This document shows positions 45,988-54,585 of a stretch of DNA of 64,000 nucleotides, one piece after another. The notes under the pieces are model-generated. The model did no database searches. It had not been told where the DNA came from and saw nothing but the letters and a program-made list of their open reading frames with translations. The stretch comes from Bacillus massiliigorillae (GTDB lineage: Bacteria > Bacillota > Bacilli > Bacillales > DSM-1321), in NCBI RefSeq assembly GCF_000380245.2, contig NZ_HG428742.1, positions 1 through 64,000 of the forward strand, given 5' to 3'. Each line of letters opens with the position of its first letter. Position 1 is the stretch's first letter. The position numbers and the translations under genes are program-made.

Positions 45988-47217
45988 TCACACTGTTACA
46001 GGGCTTTTACCTGCTTTTACGATACCTTTTTCACATAGTTCTTCAATTTGTTCAGTTGAATAACCAGCTTTTGTTAAGATATCCACTGTATCCATTCCAA
46101 GTGATGGCATTGGACGCCATACTTGTCCTGGATTCTTCTTAAATTTAGGGAAGATATTTGGTCCTTTAACTGTTTTGCCTTCGATTGTTTCCCATTCAAT
46201 GAAGTCTTCACGTGCCGCATAATGTGGCTCGTTAATAATGTCTTCAAATTCTAATACTGCATTTGCTGCAATTTTGCAGTTAGAGAAATCTTCTTCAACC
46301 TCAGCAACTGTTTTAGTTAAAAGATATTCTTCTAGTTTTTGTTCAATTAATTGCGCCTTTGGTCCATCTAACCATAGACCTGTTGTGCCTTCTGGAATTT
46401 CTTCAGTTCCCCAAAGATGTCCAAGACCAATGCGCTCTAAGATTGCTTTGTTTTGAGGTGCGCCATATAAGCAAATACCGATGAAACCATCTTTACATTT
46501 ATATTCGCCAATACCGCATAAGTTTTGATGTCTAGCACCAGCACGTGGATACTTAATACCTTCGTTTAAGAAATCCATCATGTAGTAAGCTCCGATACGA
46601 AGCATAACTTCGTGCATTGCAACATCGATGCTTTCTCCTACACCTGTTTCTTTTGCTTTATTCAGAGCTGCAAGTGATGATCCAACTACCATTAAAGATG
46701 TTGCATAATCTCCTAGGTATGGAGCAGCTGCCATTGGTTGCTCTGGAGTTCCATTTTGAGAAAGGTATCCGCTGTAAGCTTGAACTGTTAAGTCGTAAGC
46801 CGCGCGATTAACACGACTTTCTACACCATATTGTCCAAACCCTGATACGTGAACAATAACAAGTGATGGGTTATGTTCCCATAACAATTCATCTGTAATA
46901 CCACGTTTTGCATAAGCAGGACCTTTACTAGATTCAATGAAGATATCTGCATCTTTAACTAGGTTAAATAGTACTTCTCGACCTTCTTCAGAGAAAACGT
47001 TCAATTGAATACTGCGTTGGTTACGACGCTCTAATTCTTTTACATATGTTGTATCTCGCATTGAGTCACCATAAAAAGTGTTCTCAATCCAAGTAACATC
47101 TGCTCCCCATTCTGCCAATAGCTCAGCTGCTACTGGAGCTGCAATTTCCATTGCTGAATATACTACCTTTACTCCTTGCAAGTTACCAAATGCTGGCATA
47201 GTTGTTGCGTTTGCCAT
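45988..47217 (-). CDS. caiB: Crotonobetainyl-CoA:carnitine CoA-transferase
   Basis: Class III CoA-transferase that passes CoA from gamma-butyrobetainyl-CoA to incoming carnitine, sparing ATP. About 409 residues. It shares many stretches with E. coli CaiB as I remember it (AEWGADVTWIEN, DIFIESSKGPAYAKRGITDE, VSGFGQYG, GPNIFPKFKKNPGQVWR). The catalytic Asp is expected in APYLGDYATS. I choose the ATG at 47217 with AGGAGG eight bases upstream. Between caiA and fixA on the same strand. Confidence 0.92.
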   Translation of the reverse strand: MANATTMPAFGNLQGVKVVYSAMEIAAPVAAELLAEWGADVTWIENTFYGDSMRDTTYVKELERRNQRSIQLNVFSEEGREVLFNLVKDADIFIESSKGPAYAKRGITDELLWEHNPSLVIVHVSGFGQYGVESRVNRAAYDLTVQAYSGYLSQNGTPEQPMAAAPYLGDYATSLMVVGSSLAALNKAKETGVGESIDVAMHEVMLRIGAYYMMDFLNEGIKYPRAGARHQNLCGIGEYKCKDGFIGICLYGAPQNKAILERIGLGHLWGTEEIPEGTTGLWLDGPKAQLIEQKLEEYLLTKTVAEVEEDFSNCKIAANAVLEFEDIINEPHYAAREDFIEWETIEGKTVKGPNIFPKFKKNPGQVWRPMPSLGMDTVDILTKAGYSTEQIEELCEKGIVKAGKSPVTV

Positions 47218-47281
47218 CAAAAATTCCTCCTCTCTATCATTAAAAAATCTGCTCTATTAATCTTTTAAAATAGTTTTAAAA

Positions 47282-48415
47282 TTAACGGTATTGCTTAAGA
47301 ACTGCTCTACCTGCAGTTAAGATTTGCATTTCGTCAGAACCACCAGATACACGGTCTACACGAAGGTCACGCCAGAAGCGAGCGATACGGTGATCACCAG
47401 CGATAGCTACACCTGCTAAGATTTGCATTGCATCATCTACTACTTCAAAAGCAGCATTTGCACAGTAGTATTTACACATTGCAGCATCTCCAGAGTTCAT
47501 TTCTCCGTTATCGAATTTCCAAGCAGTTTCGTATAACATGTTCTTCATGTTCTTAACTTTGATTGCCATGTTACAGAATTTTTCTTGAGTTAATTGGAAA
47601 CGACCGATTGTTTCGCCGAATTGTACACGTTGGTTAGCATACTTAGCAGCATCTTCAAGTGCGCAAAGTGCAGTAGCATAGTTTGTGCAACCTACTAAGA
47701 AACGTTCGAAGTCGAATTCTTCTTTAACACGGTTGAAACCATTTCCTTCTTTACCGAACATATCTTTTTCTTCTAATTCAACACCGTCGAAATAGATTTC
47801 ACAGCAGCTATCCATACGTAAACCTAATTTTTCAAGTTTTTCGATTTTGATACCTGGTAAAGTCATATCAACGAACCATTCAGTGAACGTATCATAGTTT
47901 TCAGAATCTCTTGCCATTACAACTAAGTAAGGAACGCCAGCTCCACTTGTGATGAATGTTTTATGACCGTTTAAGATTACTTTTCCATCTTTACGAGTGT
48001 ATGTAGTTTGTAAGCTACCTACATCAGATCCTGCACCTGGCTCAGTGATTGCTGAGTTCCACATTTGTTTACCAGTTCCGTGTAAAGCCATGATTTTATC
48101 AATTTGCTCTTGTGTACCTTCACGTAGGATTGTGTTGAATCCCGGAATTTGATATAGAACATAAGTTGGTGCACCTAATCTTCCAAGCTCTTCCCAAGCT
48201 GCAGCAATAGTTACAAGACCTGCATCAAATCCGCCATGCTCTTCAGGTAATAAAATGCTATCGATTCCTAAATCCGCTAATTCTTTTACGAATCTTTCTG
48301 GATATTGGCTATTTCTGTCACACTCTTCAAAGTAAGCATCCCAGTTTTCACGAGCCATTAACTCACGAATTCCTTTTACTAATAGTTCTTGTTCATCATT
48401 AAGTCTAAAATCCAT
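47282..48415 (-). CDS. caiA: Crotonobetainyl-CoA reductase
   Basis: Acyl-CoA-dehydrogenase-family flavoprotein that reduces crotonobetainyl-CoA to gamma-butyrobetainyl-CoA with electrons from FixAB. The 377-residue product is strikingly like E. coli CaiA as I recall it: WNSAITEPGAGSDVGSL, EKLGLRMDSCCEIYFD, GNGFNRVKEEFD, NQRVQFGETIGRFQL and FWRDLRVDRVSGGSDEMQIL. GGAGG lies seven bases before the ATG. The extent of conservation makes the carnitine assignment firm. Confidence 0.95.
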   Translation of the reverse strand: MDFRLNDEQELLVKGIRELMARENWDAYFEECDRNSQYPERFVKELADLGIDSILLPEEHGGFDAGLVTIAAAWEELGRLGAPTYVLYQIPGFNTILREGTQEQIDKIMALHGTGKQMWNSAITEPGAGSDVGSLQTTYTRKDGKVILNGHKTFITSGAGVPYLVVMARDSENYDTFTEWFVDMTLPGIKIEKLEKLGLRMDSCCEIYFDGVELEEKDMFGKEGNGFNRVKEEFDFERFLVGCTNYATALCALEDAAKYANQRVQFGETIGRFQLTQEKFCNMAIKVKNMKNMLYETAWKFDNGEMNSGDAAMCKYYCANAAFEVVDDAMQILAGVAIAGDHRIARFWRDLRVDRVSGGSDEMQILTAGRAVLKQYR

Positions 48416-48653
48416 TATGAACCCTCCAAATATTTATTGAATTCAAGTTAGTATTTCTCTACGTTTTCCCTAGAGAAACCCTGGTATCATGCAGCATCAA
48501 TGGCTCTTGAGAACATTTGCCACATTCAGGCAGTCATGTAGTAGTTATACATCTTTCGGAATGCTCAATCTGTTTGCACCCTCCTACAATGATTGCTTCA
48601 GATTAGGCTATAACCCTCAGTACCTAATGCCTTGCTGTATATCTACTTATACA

Positions 48654-48671
48654 TTGTGAAATTAATCACAA
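48654..48671. promoter_or_regulatory. Fnr/Rex-type box upstream of caiA
   Basis: TTGTGAAATTAATCACAA. It contains TGTGA-N6-TCACA, the Bacillus Fnr consensus, and is also close to a Rex box; the two cannot be separated by eye. Confidence 0.55.
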
Positions 48672-48890
48672 TTAGTGGCGTATCTTTTCAAAATCTCCAC
48701 TATTCCCGATTACTCACAAATTTCTGTTACGTTCTTCACATACGAATAATAGAAACGTCATACAAACAATCATTCTTGATCAATTTCCTAAAGAGGTAAA
48801 CTGCCTTAAACGTAAGGCGCTTGTATCAGCTTTTACCCACGTATCAATGAACTTTAAGTAACAAAACCATTTAAACTGTTAATCACGTGA

Positions 48891-48906
48891 TGTGAGAACA
48901 TTCACA
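48891..48906. promoter_or_regulatory. Fnr-type box after caiT
   Basis: TGTGAGAACATTCACA fits TGTGA-N6-TCACA exactly, in the gap between caiT and caiA. Confidence 0.5.
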
Positions 48907-48943
48907 TGTTTTATTGCATTTCATTTAAACTTTTATCAATTTT

Positions 48944-50494
48944 TTACTTCTTCATGCTTTTTTCTTGCTTTGCCTTTGCTACATGGTAATCCATTGCCCA
49001 ATTGTCTTTCTTAACTTCTCTGAAGAACGAAATTGGAATAATGATACAAACGATCATCATTGGTATACCACCTAAAACAGAAGCTGTTTGTAAAGGCTTC
49101 AGTCCACCTAGCATTAGTAGACAGATTGCTAATGAACCAAGAATTAATGCCCAAACTACACGGTTTAATCTAGAAGGTTCATCATTTTCTGTAATGTTTT
49201 TAGTTGTAACCATCGCTAACGTATAAGCAACACCGTTAATGAAAGTTGTTGTTGAGATGAATGCGTAAATTAAGAAAACAGGTAATACGATACTAGCTAG
49301 CGGTAAAGTACCCCAAATTTCAACGATTGCTCGTGCTGGACCTGATTGTTCCATAATTGCACCAATGTTGATTATTCCTTCATAATGAGCATTCATTGCA
49401 AAGTTAGTAAATACAGCAAAGAATACTGTTTGACCAATAACAATAGAACCTAGTACTGCTAAACAGAATTGGCGAACTGTTCTTCCTTTGGAAATACGCG
49501 CAAGATAGATTGCGTACGAGATAACACAGTTCAAGAACCATGCCCAATAGAAGATTGTCCAAGCTTGTGGGAATCCAGATCCACCATAAGTATCTGTATA
49601 GAATGTCATTCTGATGATGTTTTGTAGCATTGTTCCTAAACCATCAGTAAAACCATTTAAAATATATGATGTAGGACCAAATACAGCTACGAAAATAAGA
49701 ACAACAAATGTTAACCAAACACGGATATCACTAAGGATTTTAATACCTTTTTGGATTCCAAAGTACACGCTAATTGAGAATAGAATAATCCAAGCAATTA
49801 GAATATAACCATCAAGAGATAATGTATGCTCGACTCCAAAAATCTTAGAAATAAGTTCAGCTACAAGCGGAGTTCCTAAACCTAATGAAGTACCTACCCC
49901 TGCAACCATACCGATGATATAAAGAATATCGATTAGCTTACCTAACCAACCTTCTTTTCTTTTTCCTAAAACGCCACACACAGCACTCGGTCTAACAACA
50001 TCTCTCTTCTTAACGAAGAAGCTATAACCCATTGCTACACCAATTACAACGTACATAGCACACGGAATTAATCCCCAGTGGAACATACCATATGCTGAAG
50101 CCCAGTTTGCTGCTTGTAGCGAGAATGGTTCAGCACCATGCGGTGGAGCTTCCATGTAGTAATACCATTCAATTGTTGCCCAATAAATAAGTGTCGCACT
50201 TGAAGTTGATGTAAACATCATTCCTAACCAAGTACTAGTCTTAAATTCAGGTGCGCCATCTCCTAACTTCTTGTCTTTCAACTTACCGAAGATAAGATAC
50301 ATAGCAATAAAGAAAAGTATAATTACATACCACTCAAAGGCCCAACCAAGTTTATCTGTCGTCCAAGCAAGCGCTTTATTTGAAATTTCGTTTGCTCTAT
50401 CAACATCGCTAATTATAAATCCACAAACAATAGCGATTAGTATTAACGGCGGCCAAAATAGTATATGGTCGAGTTTCATTTTCTTTTTTTCCAA
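48944..50494 (-). CDS. caiT: BCCT transporter, carnitine/gamma-butyrobetaine antiporter CaiT
   Basis: Exchanges external carnitine for internal gamma-butyrobetaine. About 516 residues, twelve helices, with BCCT hallmarks: WAFEWY, SSATLIYWATIEWYYYMEAPP, GMFHWGLIP, and WTIFYWAWF in the substrate-binding helix (E. coli CaiT has WAWW; the last Trp is Phe here). The position upstream of caiA and overall similarity to CaiT favour antiport rather than betaine uptake. The start is uncertain: I prefer TTG at 50494 (AGGAAG ten bases ahead); the frame extends to 50554 and an ATG lies at 50479. Confidence 0.88.
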   Translation of the reverse strand: MEKKKMKLDHILFWPPLILIAIVCGFIISDVDRANEISNKALAWTTDKLGWAFEWYVIILFFIAMYLIFGKLKDKKLGDGAPEFKTSTWLGMMFTSTSSATLIYWATIEWYYYMEAPPHGAEPFSLQAANWASAYGMFHWGLIPCAMYVVIGVAMGYSFFVKKRDVVRPSAVCGVLGKRKEGWLGKLIDILYIIGMVAGVGTSLGLGTPLVAELISKIFGVEHTLSLDGYILIAWIILFSISVYFGIQKGIKILSDIRVWLTFVVLIFVAVFGPTSYILNGFTDGLGTMLQNIIRMTFYTDTYGGSGFPQAWTIFYWAWFLNCVISYAIYLARISKGRTVRQFCLAVLGSIVIGQTVFFAVFTNFAMNAHYEGIINIGAIMEQSGPARAIVEIWGTLPLASIVLPVFLIYAFISTTTFINGVAYTLAMVTTKNITENDEPSRLNRVVWALILGSLAICLLMLGGLKPLQTASVLGGIPMMIVCIIIPISFFREVKKDNWAMDYHVAKAKQEKSMKK

Positions 50495-50765
50495 TATAAT
50501 TCGACTTCCTTCCTTTAACCGTTTACGAAACATGCCCAGTTTGATCAGTTTCAATAATTGTTAGCAGATTGGGCTTAACATATTGGACGTGAAAATTTTT
50601 TATGAAATTGAATTTGGATAGATTGTGATACTATACTTCGCTTTCAATAAAACGTTGCACACATCCATTCCTTTTTGCTAAAGATCCTCCTGGTCTTCCA
50701 CCTCCTCAAATGTATTAAGCCCTTCATAACATCAAAGCAGTATTTCACCTGCCACGAATATATAA

Positions 50766-50782
50766 TGCAAGAAACGTGCCAA
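50766..50782 (-). promoter_or_regulatory. Sigma-54 promoter 1 upstream of caiT
   Basis: TTGGCACGTTTCTTGCA on the minus strand: GG at -24 and GC at -12 with correct spacing, matching TGGCACG-N4-TTGCW. Nearest of three tandem copies. Confidence 0.88.
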
Positions 50783-50814
50783 CTTTTATTTTTCATAGAA
50801 AAAAGAATAAATTC

Positions 50815-50832
50815 ACACTAAATCATGCTTAT
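50815..50832. repeat. ACACTAAATCATGCTTAT box, copy 1
   Basis: 18-base sequence 33 bases upstream of sigma-54 promoter 1; repeated exactly at 50969-50986 upstream of promoter 2, and partially (ACACTAAATGAGCAT) near the hydrogenase promoter. Possible protein-binding or duplicated promoter unit. Confidence 0.6.
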
Positions 50833-50918
50833 ATAAATGCTTTGAGATAAAACTTAGAAAAATAAAAATCATAATTTCAAAATAAAAATCATAATTTTCT
50901 TTTGCCACAAATATATAA

Positions 50919-50935
50919 TGCAAGAAGCGTGCCAA
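50919..50935 (-). promoter_or_regulatory. Sigma-54 promoter 2 upstream of caiT
   Basis: TTGGCACGCTTCTTGCA on the minus strand, 153 bases upstream of promoter 1, in the same TATATAAT-containing context. Confidence 0.88.
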
Positions 50936-51054
50936 CTTTTTATTTTTCTATAGAAAAAGCAAAAATCAACACTAAATCATGCTTATATCCATGTTTTCAC
51001 TTACATGCAGAAAACAAAATAAAATAATGATTTTCTTTTATCACAAATATATAA

Positions 51055-51071
51055 TGCAAAAAGCGTGCCAA
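51055..51071 (-). promoter_or_regulatory. Sigma-54 promoter 3 upstream of caiT
   Basis: TTGGCACGCTTTTTGCA on the minus strand, 136 bases upstream of promoter 2, followed by the same TTATATATTTGTG context. Confidence 0.85.
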
Positions 51072-51125
51072 CTTTTCGTTACTTTTTCTAATCAAAAACT
51101 ACAAAATTACTATTCAAATTATATT

Positions 51126-51141
51126 TGTGAAGAAAATCACG
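51126..51141. promoter_or_regulatory. Fnr-like box upstream of caiT (one mismatch)
   Basis: TGTGAAGAAAATCACG, fitting TGTGA-N6-TCACA except for the last base, about 55 bases upstream of sigma-54 promoter 3. Confidence 0.45.
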
Positions 51142-51178
51142 TTCTAATTCACTATTAGTATTGCGAATTTTTTTACAC

Positions 51179-51250
51179 GTAAAAAAATTTTTACTAACTA
51201 AACCTGGCTGATTTCAAGAAAAAGTGTCATTACGTAAAAGTTTTTTAACA
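51179..51250. promoter_or_regulatory. Candidate enhancer sites (GTAAAA/TTTTAC palindromes) upstream of caiT
   Basis: GTAAAAAAATTTTTAC (51179-51194) and TACGTAAAAGTTTTTTAACA (51231-51250), 110-180 bases upstream of promoter 3, the usual distance for a sigma-54 activator. Similar sites at 51378-51396 and 51431-51450, and upstream of the hydrogenase genes. Confidence 0.5.
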
Positions 51251-51362
51251 AAATAGGGGATTCCCTTCACTCATGAAGGGAAAAGAGGAATTTTTCATAT
51301 TTGTAGAAGCTGATGCTGCATAAAAAGTTTTTCTACAATATGTGTAAAGAAGGTATGGATGT

Positions 51363-51378
51363 TGTGAATTTTTTCACA
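51363..51378. promoter_or_regulatory. Fnr-type box in the caiT upstream region
   Basis: TGTGAATTTTTTCACA, exact TGTGA-N6-TCACA, next to another GTAAAAGTTTTTT site. About 290 bases upstream of sigma-54 promoter 3. Confidence 0.5.
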
Positions 51379-51450
51379 TGTAAAAGTTTTTTGTCAGGAT
51401 TTTCAGGCTATTCTCTTGATGTTTCCGAAATGTGTAAAAGTTTTTTAACA
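51378..51450. promoter_or_regulatory. Further enhancer-like repeats upstream of caiT
   Basis: ATGTAAAAGTTTTTTGTCA (51378-51396) and TGTGTAAAAGTTTTTTAACA (51431-51450). The latter and the site at 51231 continue alike (AACAARATAGRGGA). Confidence 0.45.
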
Positions 51451-51536
51451 AGATAGAGGATAAAGAAGAGGAAAAAAACTTGGTAAACTTTTTTCTTCTA
51501 TTAATAATAAAAAAAGAAGAATTATATTATAGAAAC

Positions 51537-51572
51537 AATGAGGCTGATCCTAAGTTATTGGACAGCCTCATT
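51537..51572 (-). terminator. Terminator of the ABC transporter operon
   Basis: AATGAGGCTG ... CAGCCTCATT stem just after the ATPase stop codon, separating the hydrogenase/ABC operon from the cai promoter region. Confidence 0.75.
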
Positions 51573-51576
51573 CCAC

Positions 51577-52362
51577 TCATATAGACTGGACAGGAATAAT
51601 ATAAGGACGACTTTCTCCTAACCGCTCATTACAACCGATAATAACGTCTACTTCTAATGATTTTCGCAAGTTATCTTCTGTAATAATTTCTGCACTATCC
51701 CCAACTAGATGATGATTGGCCCCCATAAACAAAAGCGTTTGATTAGCAAGCTGCATCGCGTGTTCAGGGTAATGTGTATTCATAATACATGTAACCTTAG
51801 ATGAAATTCTCTTAATCGTTTCAAGAACTAGCAAACGATTTTTAAAATCCAAATTTGCTTCTGGTTCATCTAATATCAACAACTCTGGCTCTGAAACTAG
51901 AGCTCTAGCTAATAAAGCCATTTGATATTCACCACCACTAACATGCTTGCACATAGAATCTGCTAAATGGTGGATACCCAGTAATTCCATCATTTCTTCT
52001 GTTTTCTGTACATCCTTCTTTTTAGGCTCACTTAATAAACCTATATGAGCGCTACGTCCAAGAAGAATCATCTCTTTAATCGTACAAAGAAGACGATTGG
52101 AATTAGACTGAGGTACATAAGAAATTTGTTTCCATAAATCTTTAATTGGAATGTCTGCCATATCCCTTCCATCTAAATAGCAACTACCTTGTGTCCATTT
52201 AAGCATATTCATAATACATTTAATGAATGTTGTCTTCCCCGCTCCATTCGGTCCCATAATCGCTAAAATTTCATTTTTCTTCAACTCTATATTCACTTGA
52301 TTAAACACTTGCTTATCGCCATATGCAAAACATCCATTATGAATGTGTAGCTTCAAAACCAT
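51577..52362 (-). CDS. FecCD-type ABC transporter, ATP-binding protein
   Basis: A 261-residue ATPase with Walker A GPNGAGKTT, signature SGGEYQMALLARAL and Walker B LLILDEPEANLD. It overlaps the permease gene by ten bases. Forms a siderophore/cobalamin/metal-chelate type importer with the next two genes. Presumably supplies a metal or cofactor for the upstream hydrogenase, given the operon context; the substrate is unknown. Confidence 0.88.
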   Translation of the reverse strand: MVLKLHIHNGCFAYGDKQVFNQVNIELKKNEILAIMGPNGAGKTTFIKCIMNMLKWTQGSCYLDGRDMADIPIKDLWKQISYVPQSNSNRLLCTIKEMILLGRSAHIGLLSEPKKKDVQKTEEMMELLGIHHLADSMCKHVSGGEYQMALLARALVSEPELLILDEPEANLDFKNRLLVLETIKRISSKVTCIMNTHYPEHAMQLANQTLLFMGANHHLVGDSAEIITEDNLRKSLEVDVIIGCNERLGESRPYIIPVQSI

Positions 52363-53354
52363 TCCTCCCTTTTCCGGTAGAACAAATACACGAATATTGG
52401 TGCTCCCAGCAAAGCGGTTACAATCGATATTGGTATTTCTGCACTAGTCACAGTCCTACAAAGTGTATCTACAATTAAAAGATAAGAAGCTCCAATGCTA
52501 ATGGATGCCGGAATGATTTTCCGATAATCATTCCCTACAATTGTCCGTACCATATGAGGAATGACAAGACCAATCCAGCCAATCTGTCCTGCAATTGATA
52601 CAGACGAGGCAATCAATATAGTAGATGCAATAATAATCACCCAACGGATACGATGAGCATTCATGCCAAGTGCTGTAATCTCCGTATCAGGTAACAACAT
52701 AATGTTTAATCGCCATTTCAAAAGAAAGATAACGAATATAGCAACTAGAATCAGTAATCCTCCAATAAGTACATCCTGATAATCTGATCCAGTCAAACTC
52801 CCCATTAACCAGTATGTTATTTCTGGAAGCTTCGACTCCGGGTCTGCTACATATTTAATTAAGGCAATTAACGCCGTGAAGAAGGATGAGACAATAACTC
52901 CTGCTAATAATATGACATGCACATGTATTTCTGATTTTAAACGACTAAGCCAGTAGGTAAAACCAATCGCAATCGCTCCACCCATTAAAGAGATAACTTG
53001 TACTGCCCATACACTATTAAAAAGCAAAAGACCTAAAGCTGCACCAAAAGCCGCTCCCGAAGAAACGCCTGTTGTATCTGGTGAAGCTAAAGGATTTCTA
53101 AACACCGCTTGAAATGCTGTACCTGCAACCGCTAAAGCAGCTCCTAACATCAGTGCCATAAGCACTCTTGGAAGGCGAATATGTAGAACAATATCATTCA
53201 CTTGCTCAACCGAAGAATAACCAAATGGAGAAAGAAGTGCACGAAGCACCTCTTCCAAAGATAAATAATATCTTCCTACGCATAATGAAAACATCGCACA
53301 AACCACTGGAAGTATAGCCAGCCAAACATAAAACACACTTTTTCCTCTAATCAT
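52353..53354 (-). CDS. FecCD-type ABC transporter, permease
   Basis: A 333-residue membrane protein with about ten helices and the FecCD signatures RLPRVLMALMLGAALAVAGTAFQ and RNPLASPDTTGVSSGAAFGAALG, plus the late GWIGLVIPHMVR ATPase-coupling motif. Stop and start overlap with the binding-protein gene by one base. Confidence 0.9.
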   Translation of the reverse strand: MIRGKSVFYVWLAILPVVCAMFSLCVGRYYLSLEEVLRALLSPFGYSSVEQVNDIVLHIRLPRVLMALMLGAALAVAGTAFQAVFRNPLASPDTTGVSSGAAFGAALGLLLFNSVWAVQVISLMGGAIAIGFTYWLSRLKSEIHVHVILLAGVIVSSFFTALIALIKYVADPESKLPEITYWLMGSLTGSDYQDVLIGGLLILVAIFVIFLLKWRLNIMLLPDTEITALGMNAHRIRWVIIIASTILIASSVSIAGQIGWIGLVIPHMVRTIVGNDYRKIIPASISIGASYLLIVDTLCRTVTSAEIPISIVTALLGAPIFVYLFYRKREEWF

Positions 53355-54481
53355 TATGATTCGCTATGTCCAACTGTCGAATCTTTTAATCTATATAATT
53401 GATCCAATTCTTCATCTGTCATTTTATATTGATAAAATTCCTTAAAGAAATCCTTCGTAATAGTAGATAAAGTGTTTTCCTCATACCATTGTGGATGATT
53501 AATAGCAGTCATCCATTGCAACATAAGACTTGCTTCTACTGAAGGCGTGAACCATCGATATGTTCCCATTGGTATTTTATATACCTGTTTATTCTTTACG
53601 GCCGTTACTTTACTCCAATCATAGCCCTTAATCTGATTTTGAATCAGGTCTTCAGGCATGGTCGGAGTAAAAGAGGTAATATAAATAACTTCTGGATCCC
53701 ATGCTAAAATTTGCTCCATATCGGCTGTACCAATTTTTTTGATGGATGATGCTACATTAATAGCTCCAGATTTCTCTAGCCAAAATTGACTATAATGCTC
53801 ACTACCCGCTATTTGTAGCATATTATCATTATGTGCATATATAATCATTGCTCGAGGCTTTTCACTTTGTTCTAGACCTTGCGTTTTCTTAACTATCGAT
53901 TTCAGCGTTTGTTTATTATAAGCAATCAACTTATCGCTTCTCTCAGTATCTCCAAAAATCTCTCCAAGTTGGTCTAGCCACCCTTCAAGATTCGCAAATA
54001 CATCCGCATCCTCAGTCATAGCTGTCGTAAAGCCAACAGCTGGTATTCCTGCTTTTTTCAGCATTTCATATTCTTCTTTTTTACCTGCATTATAAAACAC
54101 GACATCAGGTTTCAAAGCAAGAATTTCTTCAATATTAATGACATCGTTCTTTGCAGTTGAGACATCTTTAATATCAGGAAATACCTTAGAGAAAAAACCT
54201 TGCTTCGCAGGAACCATAGCTGCTTCTGGTATTCCAACTAGACCTTCAGTTGATCCTTTATAATAACTGTATACAGCCGGCAAAGGATAAATAGATGTAA
54301 TATAAACCCGTTCGATTTTGTTTGGAAGTTCAACATCATTTCCTACCATATCTGTGATAATGCGTGTTTTAGCTTGTCCACTCTCTTCGTTTTCGACCTT
54401 TTCTTTTTGACCGCACCCTACAATAAATACAGAAAAAAGTGCTAACAATAAAAACGTATATAATAACTTCTGTTTACTCAT
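53354..54481 (-). CDS. ABC transporter substrate-binding lipoprotein
   Basis: A 375-residue periplasmic-binding-protein-type lipoprotein (lipobox IVGC, about residue 23). Two-lobe fold of the BtuF/FhuD class: TDMVGNDVELPNKIERVYI, INIEEILALKPDVVFYNAG, WDPEVIYITSF. Family ligands are ferric siderophores, heme or cobalamin; this one cannot be assigned. It lies about 100 bases downstream of the cytochrome b gene of the hydrogenase unit. Confidence 0.87.
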   Translation of the reverse strand: MSKQKLLYTFLLLALFSVFIVGCGQKEKVENEESGQAKTRIITDMVGNDVELPNKIERVYITSIYPLPAVYSYYKGSTEGLVGIPEAAMVPAKQGFFSKVFPDIKDVSTAKNDVINIEEILALKPDVVFYNAGKKEEYEMLKKAGIPAVGFTTAMTEDADVFANLEGWLDQLGEIFGDTERSDKLIAYNKQTLKSIVKKTQGLEQSEKPRAMIIYAHNDNMLQIAGSEHYSQFWLEKSGAINVASSIKKIGTADMEQILAWDPEVIYITSFTPTMPEDLIQNQIKGYDWSKVTAVKNKQVYKIPMGTYRWFTPSVEASLMLQWMTAINHPQWYEENTLSTITKDFFKEFYQYKMTDEELDQLYRLKDSTVGHSES

Positions 54482-54585
54482 GATTTATTCATCCTATTCC
54501 CCAAGTATTCATTTAGAAATAATTGAATAGAACAGGAGAGTATGGAGCTACTAGAACCTCTCCCTCCCCTGAACTTCTAATTCAA

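Larger units (their letters stand above)
48416..48943. other. caiT-caiA intergenic region
   Basis: 528 bases without a gene. Holds two Fnr-type boxes (48654-48671 and 48891-48906). No TTGGCAC-type sigma-54 promoter is seen here, so caiA may depend on readthrough from caiT or on an Fnr-activated promoter. Confidence 0.5.

Noticed and set aside
50752..51072. Regularly spaced repeats upstream of caiT as a CRISPR array
   Set aside because: Only three units with 136-153 base spacing, no constant spacer length, no cas genes; the repeated part is a sigma-54 promoter.
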